Origin: Clostridiaceae bacterium
Lineage (GTDB): Bacteria > Bacillota > Clostridia > Saccharofermentanales > UBA5734
Assembly (NCBI GenBank): GCA_012519875.1
Contig: JAAYPL010000167.1
Coordinates: 1 to 6,711 of the forward strand
Direction: 5' to 3'
DNA: 6,711 bases
The position numbers and the translations under genes were made by a program. The notes beneath the pieces were generated by a model that ran no database searches, had not been told where the DNA came from, and saw nothing but the letters and a program-made list of their open reading frames with translations. Of this stretch, positions 1 to 6,711 are shown in pieces. Position 1 is the first letter of the stretch, and each line of letters opens with the position of its first letter.

Positions 1-2461
1 CTCGAAACTTACGATCCGTTCGAACCATAGCGATTTTGATTAAATCTGCCGCAGTACCCTGAACAGGAGTATTCATGGCGGCACGTTCACCGAATTGACG
101 CAGATTCCGATTGGGTGATTTTAATTCTGTGATCAGGCGCCGCCGGCCGGTCAGCGTTTCAACATACCCGTTTCGGTAGGCATATTCGATCTGACTGTTC
201 AGATAACGGCGCACTTCAGGATATTGGTGCTCATATTCGGTAATATATTTGTGCGCTTCGCGGATTGAAACACCCAAATCACGTGCAAGTCCGAAATCGC
301 TGATGCCATAAACAATGCTGAAGTTCATGGTTTTGGCGATCGCTCGCATTTCCGCCGTTATTTTTTCCGGAGGAAGGGCAAAAATCCGGCAGGCGGTGTT
401 GATGTGGATGTCCTGATTTCTGACGAAGGCTTCAATCATCGCCGGATCGCCGGAAAGGTGAGCCAGCAGACGCAGTTCGATCTGAGAATAGTCGGCATCC
501 AACAGAACATAACCGGGAGGCGCGATAAACGCCTGGCGGATTTTTTCACCGGCGGCCATCCGAATCGGAATATTTTGCAGATTAGGCTCCGAACTGCTCA
601 ACCGTCCGGTTGTCGTCAGCGTCTGATTAAAAGTCGTGTGAACGCGACCGTCCACCGGACTGATCACCTTGCGCAAACCTTCAATGTATGTTGAACGTAA
701 TTTGGCAACCTGACGATGCTCGATGATGAGCGGAACGGCAAGATGATCGTTGGCCAAACGTTCCAGTTCTTCCGAGTCGGTTGAATATGACCCTCCGCTG
801 CGCTTTTTACCCGGTTTTAATCCCAGCTTGCCGAAAAGAACCTCACTCAACTGTTTCGGGGAATTCAGATTAAATGTACAGTCGCATAAGTCAAAAATCC
901 GTGTCTGCAATTCGCCCAGGGTTTGATCCATTTCGACGGCCAATTGGTCAAGGACTTGCTCATCTAACAGAAAACCGTGTTTTTCCATGTCGGCTAAAAT
1001 GCCGGCCAAAGGCATTTCAATTTCATAGGCCAGCTGCTCAATCCCCCGTTCGCCTATTTGTGCTTGCTGTTTCCGGGCGATCTCGTAAATAACATAGGCC
1101 AAATATCCTTGTCCCGGATCGGGTGGCTGCTCGGCAGCAAGGTCCGGCAAGGACCAGGATGCATCGATCTCGATTTGCCCGCTTTCCTCCGGCTGAATTT
1201 CATAAAGAACCCGTCCGGTCACCTGTTGATAAATTCTGGCCAGATTAGGCCGGCCGTCAAGCTGATTTAGCAGATACGCCGCGATCGTGACATCATGGAT
1301 CTTGCCATCTAACGGTTGTAAATGATGGGCATGCAGCATTTGCTTGTAGTCCTGAAAGGCAATCATCCCGCTGAATTCATTCAAAAAAGACCATGCGGAT
1401 GCTAAACCTTCCGGTTCCAAACAGAAAATCTCCCCTGGTTGCGAACACCAAAACATCTCACGATTGTCAGCCACGTGAATGGCGATCAGCGGCCGGGGCC
1501 GCGCCAAATCTTCCCGTAATTGTTTCAGGCCGACCCTGCTGACGGTTGGCTGCTCTTGGCCGGAAGTTTCCCGATCCGGATTATTGTCCAGATCAAGTCG
1601 ACTGATTATTCTTTGAAAACCCAGACGATTGAACAAATCGACCAGATCCTCCGCATAAGGTTTGAGCACCAGATCATCCAAATCAACCTCTAAAGGAACA
1701 TCCCGACGGATTCGGCTGAGTTGTTGCGAGAGATAGGCCAGCTCGCGATTGTCACGTAATTTTCCGGCCAATGCCGGGCGGATCTCGTCCAGTGCATGAT
1801 AAACGCCGTCCAGCGAACCATAACGGGCAATCAATTCAGTGGCGCCTTTGATTCCGATTCCCTTGACCCCCGGTATGTTGTCTGAGGAGTCCCCCATGAT
1901 GGCTTTCAGATCGACAAACTGATCCGGCCGGACACCAAAACGCTCATAAACCGCCGCAGGATCGTAACGTTCAATTGTGGTTTGACCGTTACGGCTGACC
2001 GGCTGCAAAATGGTGGTATTTTCGTTTGCCAATTGAAAACTGTCCTGATCACCGCTGATGATCAGCACCTTCATACCGGCCTTTTCTCCACAGGCAGCCA
2101 AGGTGCCCAACAAATCATCCGCTTCAAAGCCGGCAAAATCCAGCCAGCTTACGCCCATTTTGGTCAACAGATCCTGAAGCAGCGGAATCTGTACGGCAAG
2201 ATCCTCATCCATGGGGCGGCGCGTGGCTTTATACCCGTCATACCACCCGTGGCGAAATGTCGGTTCTCTGCGGTCAAAAGCCGCAGCCACGTGGGTGGGC
2301 ATATATGTTTCAATATACTTCAGATACATATTCAGGAAAGCAAAGATCGCGCCGGTGGGCGTACCATCCGGTGCAGTCAAGGTCTGTCGGCCAAAAAGGC
2401 CATAATAAGCCCGGTTGATCAGGCTATTGGCATCTAAAAGCAAAAACGTTTTGCGCGACAA
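1..2461 (-). CDS. polA: DNA polymerase I, 3'-truncated by window edge
   Basis: Cytoplasmic repair and lagging-strand polymerase that removes RNA primers and fills gaps. The minus frame stays open for 820 codons from TTG at 2461 to the window edge. An N-terminal 5'-3' exonuclease/flap nuclease domain (about residues 1-290) carries the acidic metal ligands D10, D63, D115, D116, D138 and D140, plus GDSSDNIPGVKGIG. The middle domain (about 300-470) is a degenerate 3'-5' exonuclease: the DxE pair is replaced (H329, A331 in IAIHVAD), so proofreading is probably lost. The polymerase domain shows motif A DADYSQIELR (catalytic D657) and motif B with K710, F714 and Y718. Motif C (HDE) and about 60 C-terminal residues lie beyond the window. 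No frameshift is seen. TTG is the only usable start: an in-frame TAG lies five codons upstream, a GGGAAG ribosome site sits 8 bases before it, and the protein begins as the family does (FLLLDANSLINRAY). It starts 4 bases after the anti-sigma stop. Confidence 0.97.
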   Translation of the reverse strand, partial: MSRKTFLLLDANSLINRAYYGLFGRQTLTAPDGTPTGAIFAFLNMYLKYIETYMPTHVAAAFDRREPTFRHGWYDGYKATRRPMDEDLAVQIPLLQDLLTKMGVSWLDFAGFEADDLLGTLAACGEKAGMKVLIISGDQDSFQLANENTTILQPVSRNGQTTIERYDPAAVYERFGVRPDQFVDLKAIMGDSSDNIPGVKGIGIKGATELIARYGSLDGVYHALDEIRPALAGKLRDNRELAYLSQQLSRIRRDVPLEVDLDDLVLKPYAEDLVDLFNRLGFQRIISRLDLDNNPDRETSGQEQPTVSRVGLKQLREDLARPRPLIAIHVADNREMFWCSQPGEIFCLEPEGLASAWSFLNEFSGMIAFQDYKQMLHAHHLQPLDGKIHDVTIAAYLLNQLDGRPNLARIYQQVTGRVLYEIQPEESGQIEIDASWSLPDLAAEQPPDPGQGYLAYVIYEIARKQQAQIGERGIEQLAYEIEMPLAGILADMEKHGFLLDEQVLDQLAVEMDQTLGELQTRIFDLCDCTFNLNSPKQLSEVLFGKLGLKPGKKRSGGSYSTDSEELERLANDHLAVPLIIEHRQVAKLRSTYIEGLRKVISPVDGRVHTTFNQTLTTTGRLSSSEPNLQNIPIRMAAGEKIRQAFIAPPGYVLLDADYSQIELRLLAHLSGDPAMIEAFVRNQDIHINTACRIFALPPEKITAEMRAIAKTMNFSIVYGISDFGLARDLGVSIREAHKYITEYEHQYPEVRRYLNSQIEYAYRNGYVETLTGRRRLITELKSPNRNLRQFGERAAMNTPVQGTAADLIKIAMVRTDRKFR

Positions 2462-2465
2462 ATCA

Positions 2466-3311
2466 TCACTTCCCTATCCAAATGAGAATCCAATCCGAAT
2501 CAGCAGGTGGTGCGTTGAACATCATACCATAAAGAACCGGATCCATGCTGTTCAGATGACCTTGAATGGCCGCTGATTTGATGATTTCAATTTGAAAAGG
2601 GGTTGAACAGGTCTGTAAAATATTTTCCGCCCGGCGGCTCAGTTCCACCACTGAATCGGGCGAAGCAGGGATAAGAATGACCGCGGTGTTCAGGTCGTTT
2701 TGTGAAACAGCAGCTCGCGCGTGTTCAGATAAACTCAACACAGCAAGATAACAGATTTCCGACTCCGCCTTCTGGGCATTCAGCGCAATTTGATCTCCCT
2801 TTTCCGGCAAGAACAAATACCATGAGCCATAGCCGTCAACGCCATATGTTTTTTCGACAATGGATGACGGCATTAAGATTGAATATGCCGGCATCGGGGG
2901 TGAAAAGGCATCCTGGGCTGCTTCTTGCAAAGGTCCGACCAATGGCTTTAGCAGGAGGGGAAGAACCTGCCAAATCGCGAGGAACAACGCCAGAGCAGCC
3001 ACAACTCCGACCGGAGCCAGCCAAACTCTCCGAGAAGATGGTTTTAATCGGGGTTCAGCTTGCTCTGACATGGTTGCCTTGCCAACGGCATCCATAATCC
3101 TGGCGGGCAGATCATTGTCAGGCAACCCATTTTTCTTTTGGTCAGCCAACAGAGCAGTGCGTTGCGCCAGCCAAGCTTCTTGCTCGGCCAGCTTATTGCG
3201 GCAGGCCTGACATGAAGCAAGATGCAAATCAAAGCGTTTGCGAGCAGAGGCCGACATGGTTTTGTCCAGATATTCAATCATACGTTTGTTGGACAACCGG
3301 CAACGCAACAT
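2466..3311 (-). CDS. Transmembrane zinc-finger anti-sigma factor
   Basis: Predicted to bind and hold the neighbouring sigma factor at the membrane until a signal arrives. Numbered from ATG at 3311 (281 residues), the N-terminal cytoplasmic domain has the ZAS/zf-HC2 zinc motif H30-x3-C34-x2-C37 (HLASCQAC), with C4 as a possible fourth ligand. A linker leads to one hydrophobic segment at about 96-121, preceded by SSRR, which suggests the N-terminus is inside. The remaining 160 residues should lie outside the membrane; I do not recognise this domain. It holds two cysteines, C187 and C235, and ends in a hydrophobic, tryptophan-rich stretch (SDWILIWIGK). The start may be GTG at 3314 or ATG at 3311. 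ATG is preferred because a GAGGGGG site lies 7 bases before it but only 4 before GTG. The ATG shares its first base with the sigma stop codon (TGATG), implying translational coupling. The pairing with the sigma gene is the strongest evidence for function; the signal sensed is unknown. Confidence 0.88.
   Translation of the reverse strand: MLRCRLSNKRMIEYLDKTMSASARKRFDLHLASCQACRNKLAEQEAWLAQRTALLADQKKNGLPDNDLPARIMDAVGKATMSEQAEPRLKPSSRRVWLAPVGVVAALALFLAIWQVLPLLLKPLVGPLQEAAQDAFSPPMPAYSILMPSSIVEKTYGVDGYGSWYLFLPEKGDQIALNAQKAESEICYLAVLSLSEHARAAVSQNDLNTAVILIPASPDSVVELSRRAENILQTCSTPFQIEIIKSAAIQGHLNSMDPVLYGMMFNAPPADSDWILIWIGK
2470..2475 (-). promoter_or_regulatory. Ribosome binding site deciding the TTG start of polA
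   Basis: On the minus strand GGGAAG ends 8 bases before TTG at 2461, a normal spacing. It lies inside the last codons of the anti-sigma gene. An ATG at 2466-2464 is only 3 bases after the purine run and is in the wrong frame for polA (it opens 10 codons and stops), so TTG is the supported start. Confidence 0.7.
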
Positions 3312-3967
3312 CACTTTTCCCCCTCACTTCCCTCGGTGGTTATCTCTCTATCTGTTTGACGACCGCCTGATCGATTTTGTTCCCGATAACGAATTCTTTC
3401 CATCAGTTGTTTGCGTCCTCGAAACAGACGAGACTTAACCGTTCCTTCTGATATTTTCAAAAGGCCTGCCAACTCTGCGTAGCTCAATCCTTCCAGATCT
3501 CGTAAAATAACGATGTCACGTAAATAAGCAGGCAGCAAAGATAATTCTTCCCGTACCAATTCTGTCAGCTCTGAACGTTCCAGAAGCTGATCCGGCAGTG
3601 GCAATTCATCGGCAACCTGATAAAAAAGCTGACCCGATGAAGTCTCCGGGCCTTCATCCAGCGATACGGTTTTTCCCCGATTATTTTTCCGGCGATAATC
3701 GAGGCAGACATTCACACTGATCCGATAAGCCCATGTGTAAAAAGATGAGCGAAAACGATAACCGGTCAGCGAACGATATATCTTGATAAAGCTTTCCTGA
3801 ACGCAATCCTCGGCATCTTCCCTGTTGCCTAACAGATGAAAACAAACCCCATAAAGACGAGTGGCATACCGCTCGACCAGCAGTGAAAAAGCATCTTCGT
3901 CACCATTTTGTGCCTGCTTGACAAGATGGGACTCTTTTACATCATTCACGTCATGATTCACATTCAT
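3311..3967 (-). CDS. Extracytoplasmic-function (sigma-70 family) RNA polymerase sigma factor
   Basis: Directs RNA polymerase to a dedicated set of promoters, probably including its own operon. The 218-residue protein has the two-domain ECF layout. Region 2 covers about residues 25-95, with the core-binding/-10 recognition signature DAEDCVQESFIKIYRSL (51-67) and TWAYRISVNVCLDYRRK (78-94). Region 4 covers about 140-190, with LPAYLRDIVILRDLEGLSY and the helix-turn-helix ISEGTVKSRLFRGRKQL (172-188) for -35 contact. There is no region 1.1 or 3. Sequence style is that of the RpoE/SigW-like ECF groups; the exact group is not assigned. A polar, charged tail of about 28 residues follows region 4. The gene begins 23 bases after the S-component stop. 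The ATG at 3967 has only a poor ribosome site (TGGCGA close to the start), so translation may depend on coupling to the upstream gene. Its stop overlaps the start of the anti-sigma gene. Confidence 0.95.
   Translation of the reverse strand: MNVNHDVNDVKESHLVKQAQNGDEDAFSLLVERYATRLYGVCFHLLGNREDAEDCVQESFIKIYRSLTGYRFRSSFYTWAYRISVNVCLDYRRKNNRGKTVSLDEGPETSSGQLFYQVADELPLPDQLLERSELTELVREELSLLPAYLRDIVILRDLEGLSYAELAGLLKISEGTVKSRLFRGRKQLMERIRYREQNRSGGRQTDREITTEGSEGEK
3319..3325 (-). promoter_or_regulatory. Ribosome binding site of the anti-sigma gene
   Basis: The minus strand reads GAGGGGG followed by AAAAGTGATG. This strong purine site lies inside the 3' end of the sigma gene and is 7 bases from ATG at 3311 and 4 from GTG at 3314, favouring ATG. 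Confidence 0.7.
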
Positions 3968-3990
3968 TCGCCAATCGCCACTAACGGCAT

Positions 3991-4491
3991 TTAAAATTTA
4001 AGCACATTCTTCACTCTTCGGGCCAAAGGAACGATTGCCAAGCCAAGAACGATTCCTGCTGCGCCCTGCAACAGATTGGCCGGCACGGTGCCGATCGCGT
4101 AGCCGTGGCCAAAAATCAAAAGTTCATAGAGAAAATAACCGCCGATCATGATCAACTCACAAATAAAGAACAGAACTACCTGCCAATACCAGCGAAGCTT
4201 TGGCATCCGAGTCAGAACAGTACCCGCCAAAAGCCCCATCCCGCCTTTGATTATCATGGTGCCCGGAATATATATCGGAGCCTGATAAGCCAAATCCGCC
4301 AAGGCCGAGCCCAAGGCGGCGCAAAGTCCGGAAAAGGGGCCCATAATAGCCGATATGCCAAATATCACGCCATCCCCGAGATTGATATAGCCCATGGAAT
4401 TGGGGATCGGAACCGTAATTGCGTACGTTGCCAGCAAGACAACCGCTGATAAAATGCCGCTGTAAGTAATTTTCAGGATCGGCTCTTTCAT
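3991..4491 (-). CDS. Energy-coupling-factor transporter S component (substrate-binding membrane subunit)
   Basis: A 166-residue, very hydrophobic protein with about six membrane segments (roughly 6-27, 38-53, 55-73, 78-96, 103-126 and 135-158). It resembles the ECF-type S components of the DUF1393/riboflavin-like group (Pfam PF07155, recalled, not searched): GYINLGDGVIF at 34-44, then GLCAALGSALADL, IPGTMIIKGGMGLLAG at 75-90 and NLLQGAAGIVLG near the end. S components bind a vitamin or similar micronutrient and work with a shared EcfA/EcfA'/EcfT energising module. No such module is in the window, so it would use one encoded elsewhere. The substrate cannot be read from sequence, and there is no room for a riboswitch in the 45-base gap upstream. 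The start is ATG at 4491, 10 bases after GGAG of a GAAGGAGA site. A TTG at 4500 would add three residues but directly abuts that site and is rejected. ECF here means energy-coupling factor and is unrelated to the ECF sigma name. Confidence 0.85.
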   Translation of the reverse strand: MKEPILKITYSGILSAVVLLATYAITVPIPNSMGYINLGDGVIFGISAIMGPFSGLCAALGSALADLAYQAPIYIPGTMIIKGGMGLLAGTVLTRMPKLRWYWQVVLFFICELIMIGGYFLYELLIFGHGYAIGTVPANLLQGAAGIVLGLAIVPLARRVKNVLKF

Positions 4492-4500
4492 CAAATCCAA

Positions 4501-4508
4501 TCTCCTTC
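4501..4508 (-). promoter_or_regulatory. Ribosome binding site deciding the start of the S component
   Basis: The minus strand reads GAAGGAGA, a strong Shine-Dalgarno match, 9 bases before ATG at 4491. It directly abuts the alternative TTG at 4500, which is therefore an unlikely start. Confidence 0.75.
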
Positions 4509-4536
4509 ACGACGATGGCATACGCCTCAACGTATT

Positions 4537-6711
4537 TCAGTTTAGCGCAAATTCCCTTTCGTGACTACCGCTTGGTTCTTCATTAATGGAAAAGGCAGTT
4601 GTTGACGGTCTTTTTTGAAAAGCCGTGGCAATCATTAGTTTAATCCGGTTTAGCTGGTTGACCTCACTGGCACCCGGATCGTAATCAATGGGTACGATAT
4701 TGGTTTGCGGATAAAGCCGGCGCAGCTCTTTAATCATACCTTTTCCGGTTACATGGTTGGGCAGGCAGGCAAAAGGCTGAGCACAAATGATATTGGGAAC
4801 CCCGGCCTCGATCAATTCCAGCATCTCGGCGGTTAAAAACCATCCTTCGCCACTGTCATTGCCAAGGGAAAGAACATCTTGGGCCCTTTCGGCCAGATGG
4901 TGGATGCTGACCGGAACCATAAACTTGCCCTTGGTTGCTGCCAGAGACTTGACAGCAACTCGCCTATAGCGCGCCATGATAGAGTTTCCAAGAGTGGCAA
5001 GGATCGCCGAGAAGCGGCTGGTGCCTAAATTACGGTGCTTCCAGCCGGCATTATGAAAACAATAGAAGAAAAAGTCCATCAAACCCGGTACGACGGCCTC
5101 ACAGCCCTCGGACTCAATAACCTTAATCGCATGATTATTGGCATCCGGATGAAACTTAACTAAAATTTCACCGACCAAACCGACCCGTGGCCGACGCGGA
5201 CCACTGACCAACGGGAATCGGTCAAAATCCTGAACAATTTGCCTGACCAAATCACGATAGCGAAGTTTTGCACCGGACTTGTCCCTAACCGTTCCACCGC
5301 TAAGGAAAGTCCTGCATTTGTCCTGCCACTTTCGAAAGAGCCGCTGACTGCTTCCGGCAACCTTTTCATAAGGACGAACCCGAAGCAGAACGGTTTGCAA
5401 CACATCGCCGAGAACCAACGCCTGAAGGGCTTTGTGCAGCAACGGCAAAGTAAATTTGAAACCCGGATTTTTTTCAATTCCGGTCGCACTCAGCGCAATA
5501 ACCGGGACCTGCGGAAAACCGGCTTCTTTTAAAGCTTTACGTAAAAAAGCAACGTAATTGGTAGCCCGGCACCCACCACCGGTTTGCGTGATAAACACCG
5601 AACAATGATCCGGATCGTAGCCACCGGTGATAAAGGCATTGACCAACTGCCCAACCACAATAATGGTTGGATAGCAGGCGTCGTTATTGACAAATTTCAA
5701 ACCGGTTTCAATATCTTTCGGCGATGCCTCGGCAAGAATATGAGTATTGTAACCGAAGCTGTTCAAAACACCTTCCAGCAACTCAAAATGGATCGGTGAC
5801 ATCTGCGGCGCCAAGATGGTGTGCCGTTTTTTCATTGATTTGGTAAAAACCGCCCGATCGAAGGTATACGGTACTGCTGCTGTCGATTCGGTATGTCGTT
5901 CCCGCTCCTGCATAGCCACTTTCAGAGAGCGGATCCGGATACGTGCCGCACCCAGGTTATTGATCTCATCGATTTTTAAGACGGTGTACACTTTGTTTCC
6001 GGCTTCGAGGATTTCCTGAACCTGGTCCGTGGTCACGGCATCCAGGCCGCAGCCAAAGGAATTGAGCTGTACCAATTCCAAGTTATCGTGGCCGATTACA
6101 AAATCAGCAGCTTCGTACAGCCGGGTGTGATAGGCCCACTGGTCGACCACGCGAATCGGGCGTTTCAGTTTCCCCGGGATAGCAACGCTGTCTTCGGTCA
6201 ACACCGCCAAGCCTTGGGATACGATCATCTGTGGAATACCGTGGTTGATTTCCGGGTCCAGGTGATAAGGCCGGCCGGCCAGAACGATGCCTTTCTGTCC
6301 GGTACTTTCCAGAAAATCCAGCACTTCCCGGCCTTTTTCCCGAATATCCTGCTTGAACCGATGATGCTCGGCGAAACCTTTTTTGATGGCTCGCCGGGCC
6401 TCGGGCAGCGTCACGCCGAAGGCGCTGAACTCAGCGGCCAGACGCCTGGGCAAACGTTTGGGATGTCCGAGGGAGAAAAAGGGATTGATCAGGCGGACAT
6501 CCGCCTCCCGGAGTTGCTCAACATTGTTTCTGATCACTTCCGGATAGGACACGACAATCGGGCAATTGTAGTGATTGTTAGCCATCGGACTTTCCTTTTT
6601 CTCATAGGAAATGTCAGGATAAAAAATCGTTTTTATACCCTTCTGGATCAGGTCGACAATATGGCCATGAGCCAGCTTGGCCGGATAACAGACGCTTTCC
6701 GAAGGAATGGA
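4537..6711 (-). CDS. 2-hydroxyacyl-CoA dehydratase / activase-related protein (DUF2229 type), 5'-truncated by window edge
   Basis: The frame is open from the window edge (first codon 6711-6709) to TGA at 4537-4539, giving 724 visible residues. An ATG at 6585 is internal: the 42 residues before it are conserved family sequence (SESVCYPAKLAHGHI, then IFYPDISYE). The DUF2229-like part continues with NHYNCPIVVSYPEVI, VLAGRPYHLDPEINHGIPQMI and NSFGCGLDAVTTDQVQEIL (C221). The C-terminal HgdB-like part has NNDACYPTIIVVGQ (C346), TQTGGGCRATNY (C381), VGEILVKFHPDANNH, GEGWFLTAEMLELIEAGVP, CAQPFACLPNHVTGKGM (C643, C649) and DYDPGASEVNQLNRIKLMI. These conserved cysteines are candidate iron-sulfur ligands. 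Full-length relatives are about 1400 residues, with two BadF/BcrA-type ATPase activase domains ahead of this part; those would lie off the window. Known relatives drive ATP-dependent low-potential electron transfer, but the substrate of this long fused group is not established, so no pathway is assigned. The protein is probably cytoplasmic. The last 26 residues or so look like a variable tail. The S-component gene follows 45 bases later. Confidence 0.92.
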   Translation of the reverse strand, partial: SIPSESVCYPAKLAHGHIVDLIQKGIKTIFYPDISYEKKESPMANNHYNCPIVVSYPEVIRNNVEQLREADVRLINPFFSLGHPKRLPRRLAAEFSAFGVTLPEARRAIKKGFAEHHRFKQDIREKGREVLDFLESTGQKGIVLAGRPYHLDPEINHGIPQMIVSQGLAVLTEDSVAIPGKLKRPIRVVDQWAYHTRLYEAADFVIGHDNLELVQLNSFGCGLDAVTTDQVQEILEAGNKVYTVLKIDEINNLGAARIRIRSLKVAMQERERHTESTAAVPYTFDRAVFTKSMKKRHTILAPQMSPIHFELLEGVLNSFGYNTHILAEASPKDIETGLKFVNNDACYPTIIVVGQLVNAFITGGYDPDHCSVFITQTGGGCRATNYVAFLRKALKEAGFPQVPVIALSATGIEKNPGFKFTLPLLHKALQALVLGDVLQTVLLRVRPYEKVAGSSQRLFRKWQDKCRTFLSGGTVRDKSGAKLRYRDLVRQIVQDFDRFPLVSGPRRPRVGLVGEILVKFHPDANNHAIKVIESEGCEAVVPGLMDFFFYCFHNAGWKHRNLGTSRFSAILATLGNSIMARYRRVAVKSLAATKGKFMVPVSIHHLAERAQDVLSLGNDSGEGWFLTAEMLELIEAGVPNIICAQPFACLPNHVTGKGMIKELRRLYPQTNIVPIDYDPGASEVNQLNRIKLMIATAFQKRPSTTAFSINEEPSGSHEREFALN

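Noticed and set aside
1982..2437. Plus-strand open frame of 151 codons
   Set aside because: It lies wholly antisense to the 5'-3' exonuclease part of polA, with no recognisable protein features or ribosome site. It is a shadow of the real gene.
2702..3210. Overlapping plus-strand open frames across the anti-sigma gene
   Set aside because: They are low-complexity, basic/proline-rich translations antisense to a well-supported gene, with no family resemblance.
4492..4500. TTG at 4500 as the start of the S component
   Set aside because: The Shine-Dalgarno sequence directly abuts it, leaving no spacing. ATG at 4491 has correct spacing.
4520..4535. Inverted repeat ATACG-6-CGTAT just after the dehydratase stop codon, as a possible terminator
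   Set aside because: The stem is only 5 bp, with no run of T after it, and the next gene's ribosome site follows at once. It is too weak to call.
4492..4536. Riboswitch or other leader ahead of the S component, common for vitamin transporter genes
   Set aside because: Only 45 bases separate the genes, too short for a known vitamin riboswitch.
4511..4539. Possible ECF-sigma promoter on the minus strand (TGAAAT ... CGTC) before the S component
   Set aside because: The spacer is 19 bases rather than the usual 16-17 and the match is partial. Chance occurrence is likely.

Overview
All five genes in this window lie on the minus strand, packed head to tail with almost no non-coding DNA, so the window reads as one long candidate operon. 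In transcription order (right to left) they are: (1) a large 2-hydroxyacyl-CoA dehydratase / activase-related protein, 4537-6711, whose 5' end lies outside the window; (2) a small membrane protein of the energy-coupling-factor (vitamin transporter) S-component type, 3991-4491; (3) an extracytoplasmic-function RNA polymerase sigma factor, 3311-3967; (4) a zinc-finger transmembrane anti-sigma factor, 2466-3311; (5) DNA polymerase I (polA), 1-2461, whose 3' end lies outside the window. Gaps are 45, 23, -1 and 4 bases. The only regulatory elements I can support are ribosome binding sites; I see no convincing terminator, promoter, riboswitch, RNA gene, repeat array or mobile element. No stretch longer than 300 bases lacks a gene.

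The content suggests an anaerobic, Bacillota-like bacterium (Clostridia or Negativicutes type). This is inference from the gene families: large oxygen-sensitive dehydratase/activase-related proteins are typical of strict anaerobes, stand-alone S components are common in Bacillota, and the polymerase I has lost its proofreading residues, as in many Gram-positive and thermophilic lineages. Base composition is close to balanced. Nothing here fixes a genus.

Functionally, the sigma and anti-sigma genes form a coupled regulatory pair: the membrane anti-sigma should hold the sigma factor until an external signal releases it. The dehydratase-related protein and the S component could be a metabolic enzyme and a vitamin importer, but their substrates cannot be read from sequence. 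polA is a housekeeping replication/repair gene that appears to share a transcript with this regulatory pair, which is the most unusual aspect of the layout. Two start sites needed care: polA must use TTG at 2461, and the S component most likely uses ATG at 4491 rather than the upstream TTG. An apparent ATG start at 6585 in the dehydratase gene is internal, because the frame stays open to the window edge with conserved family sequence.
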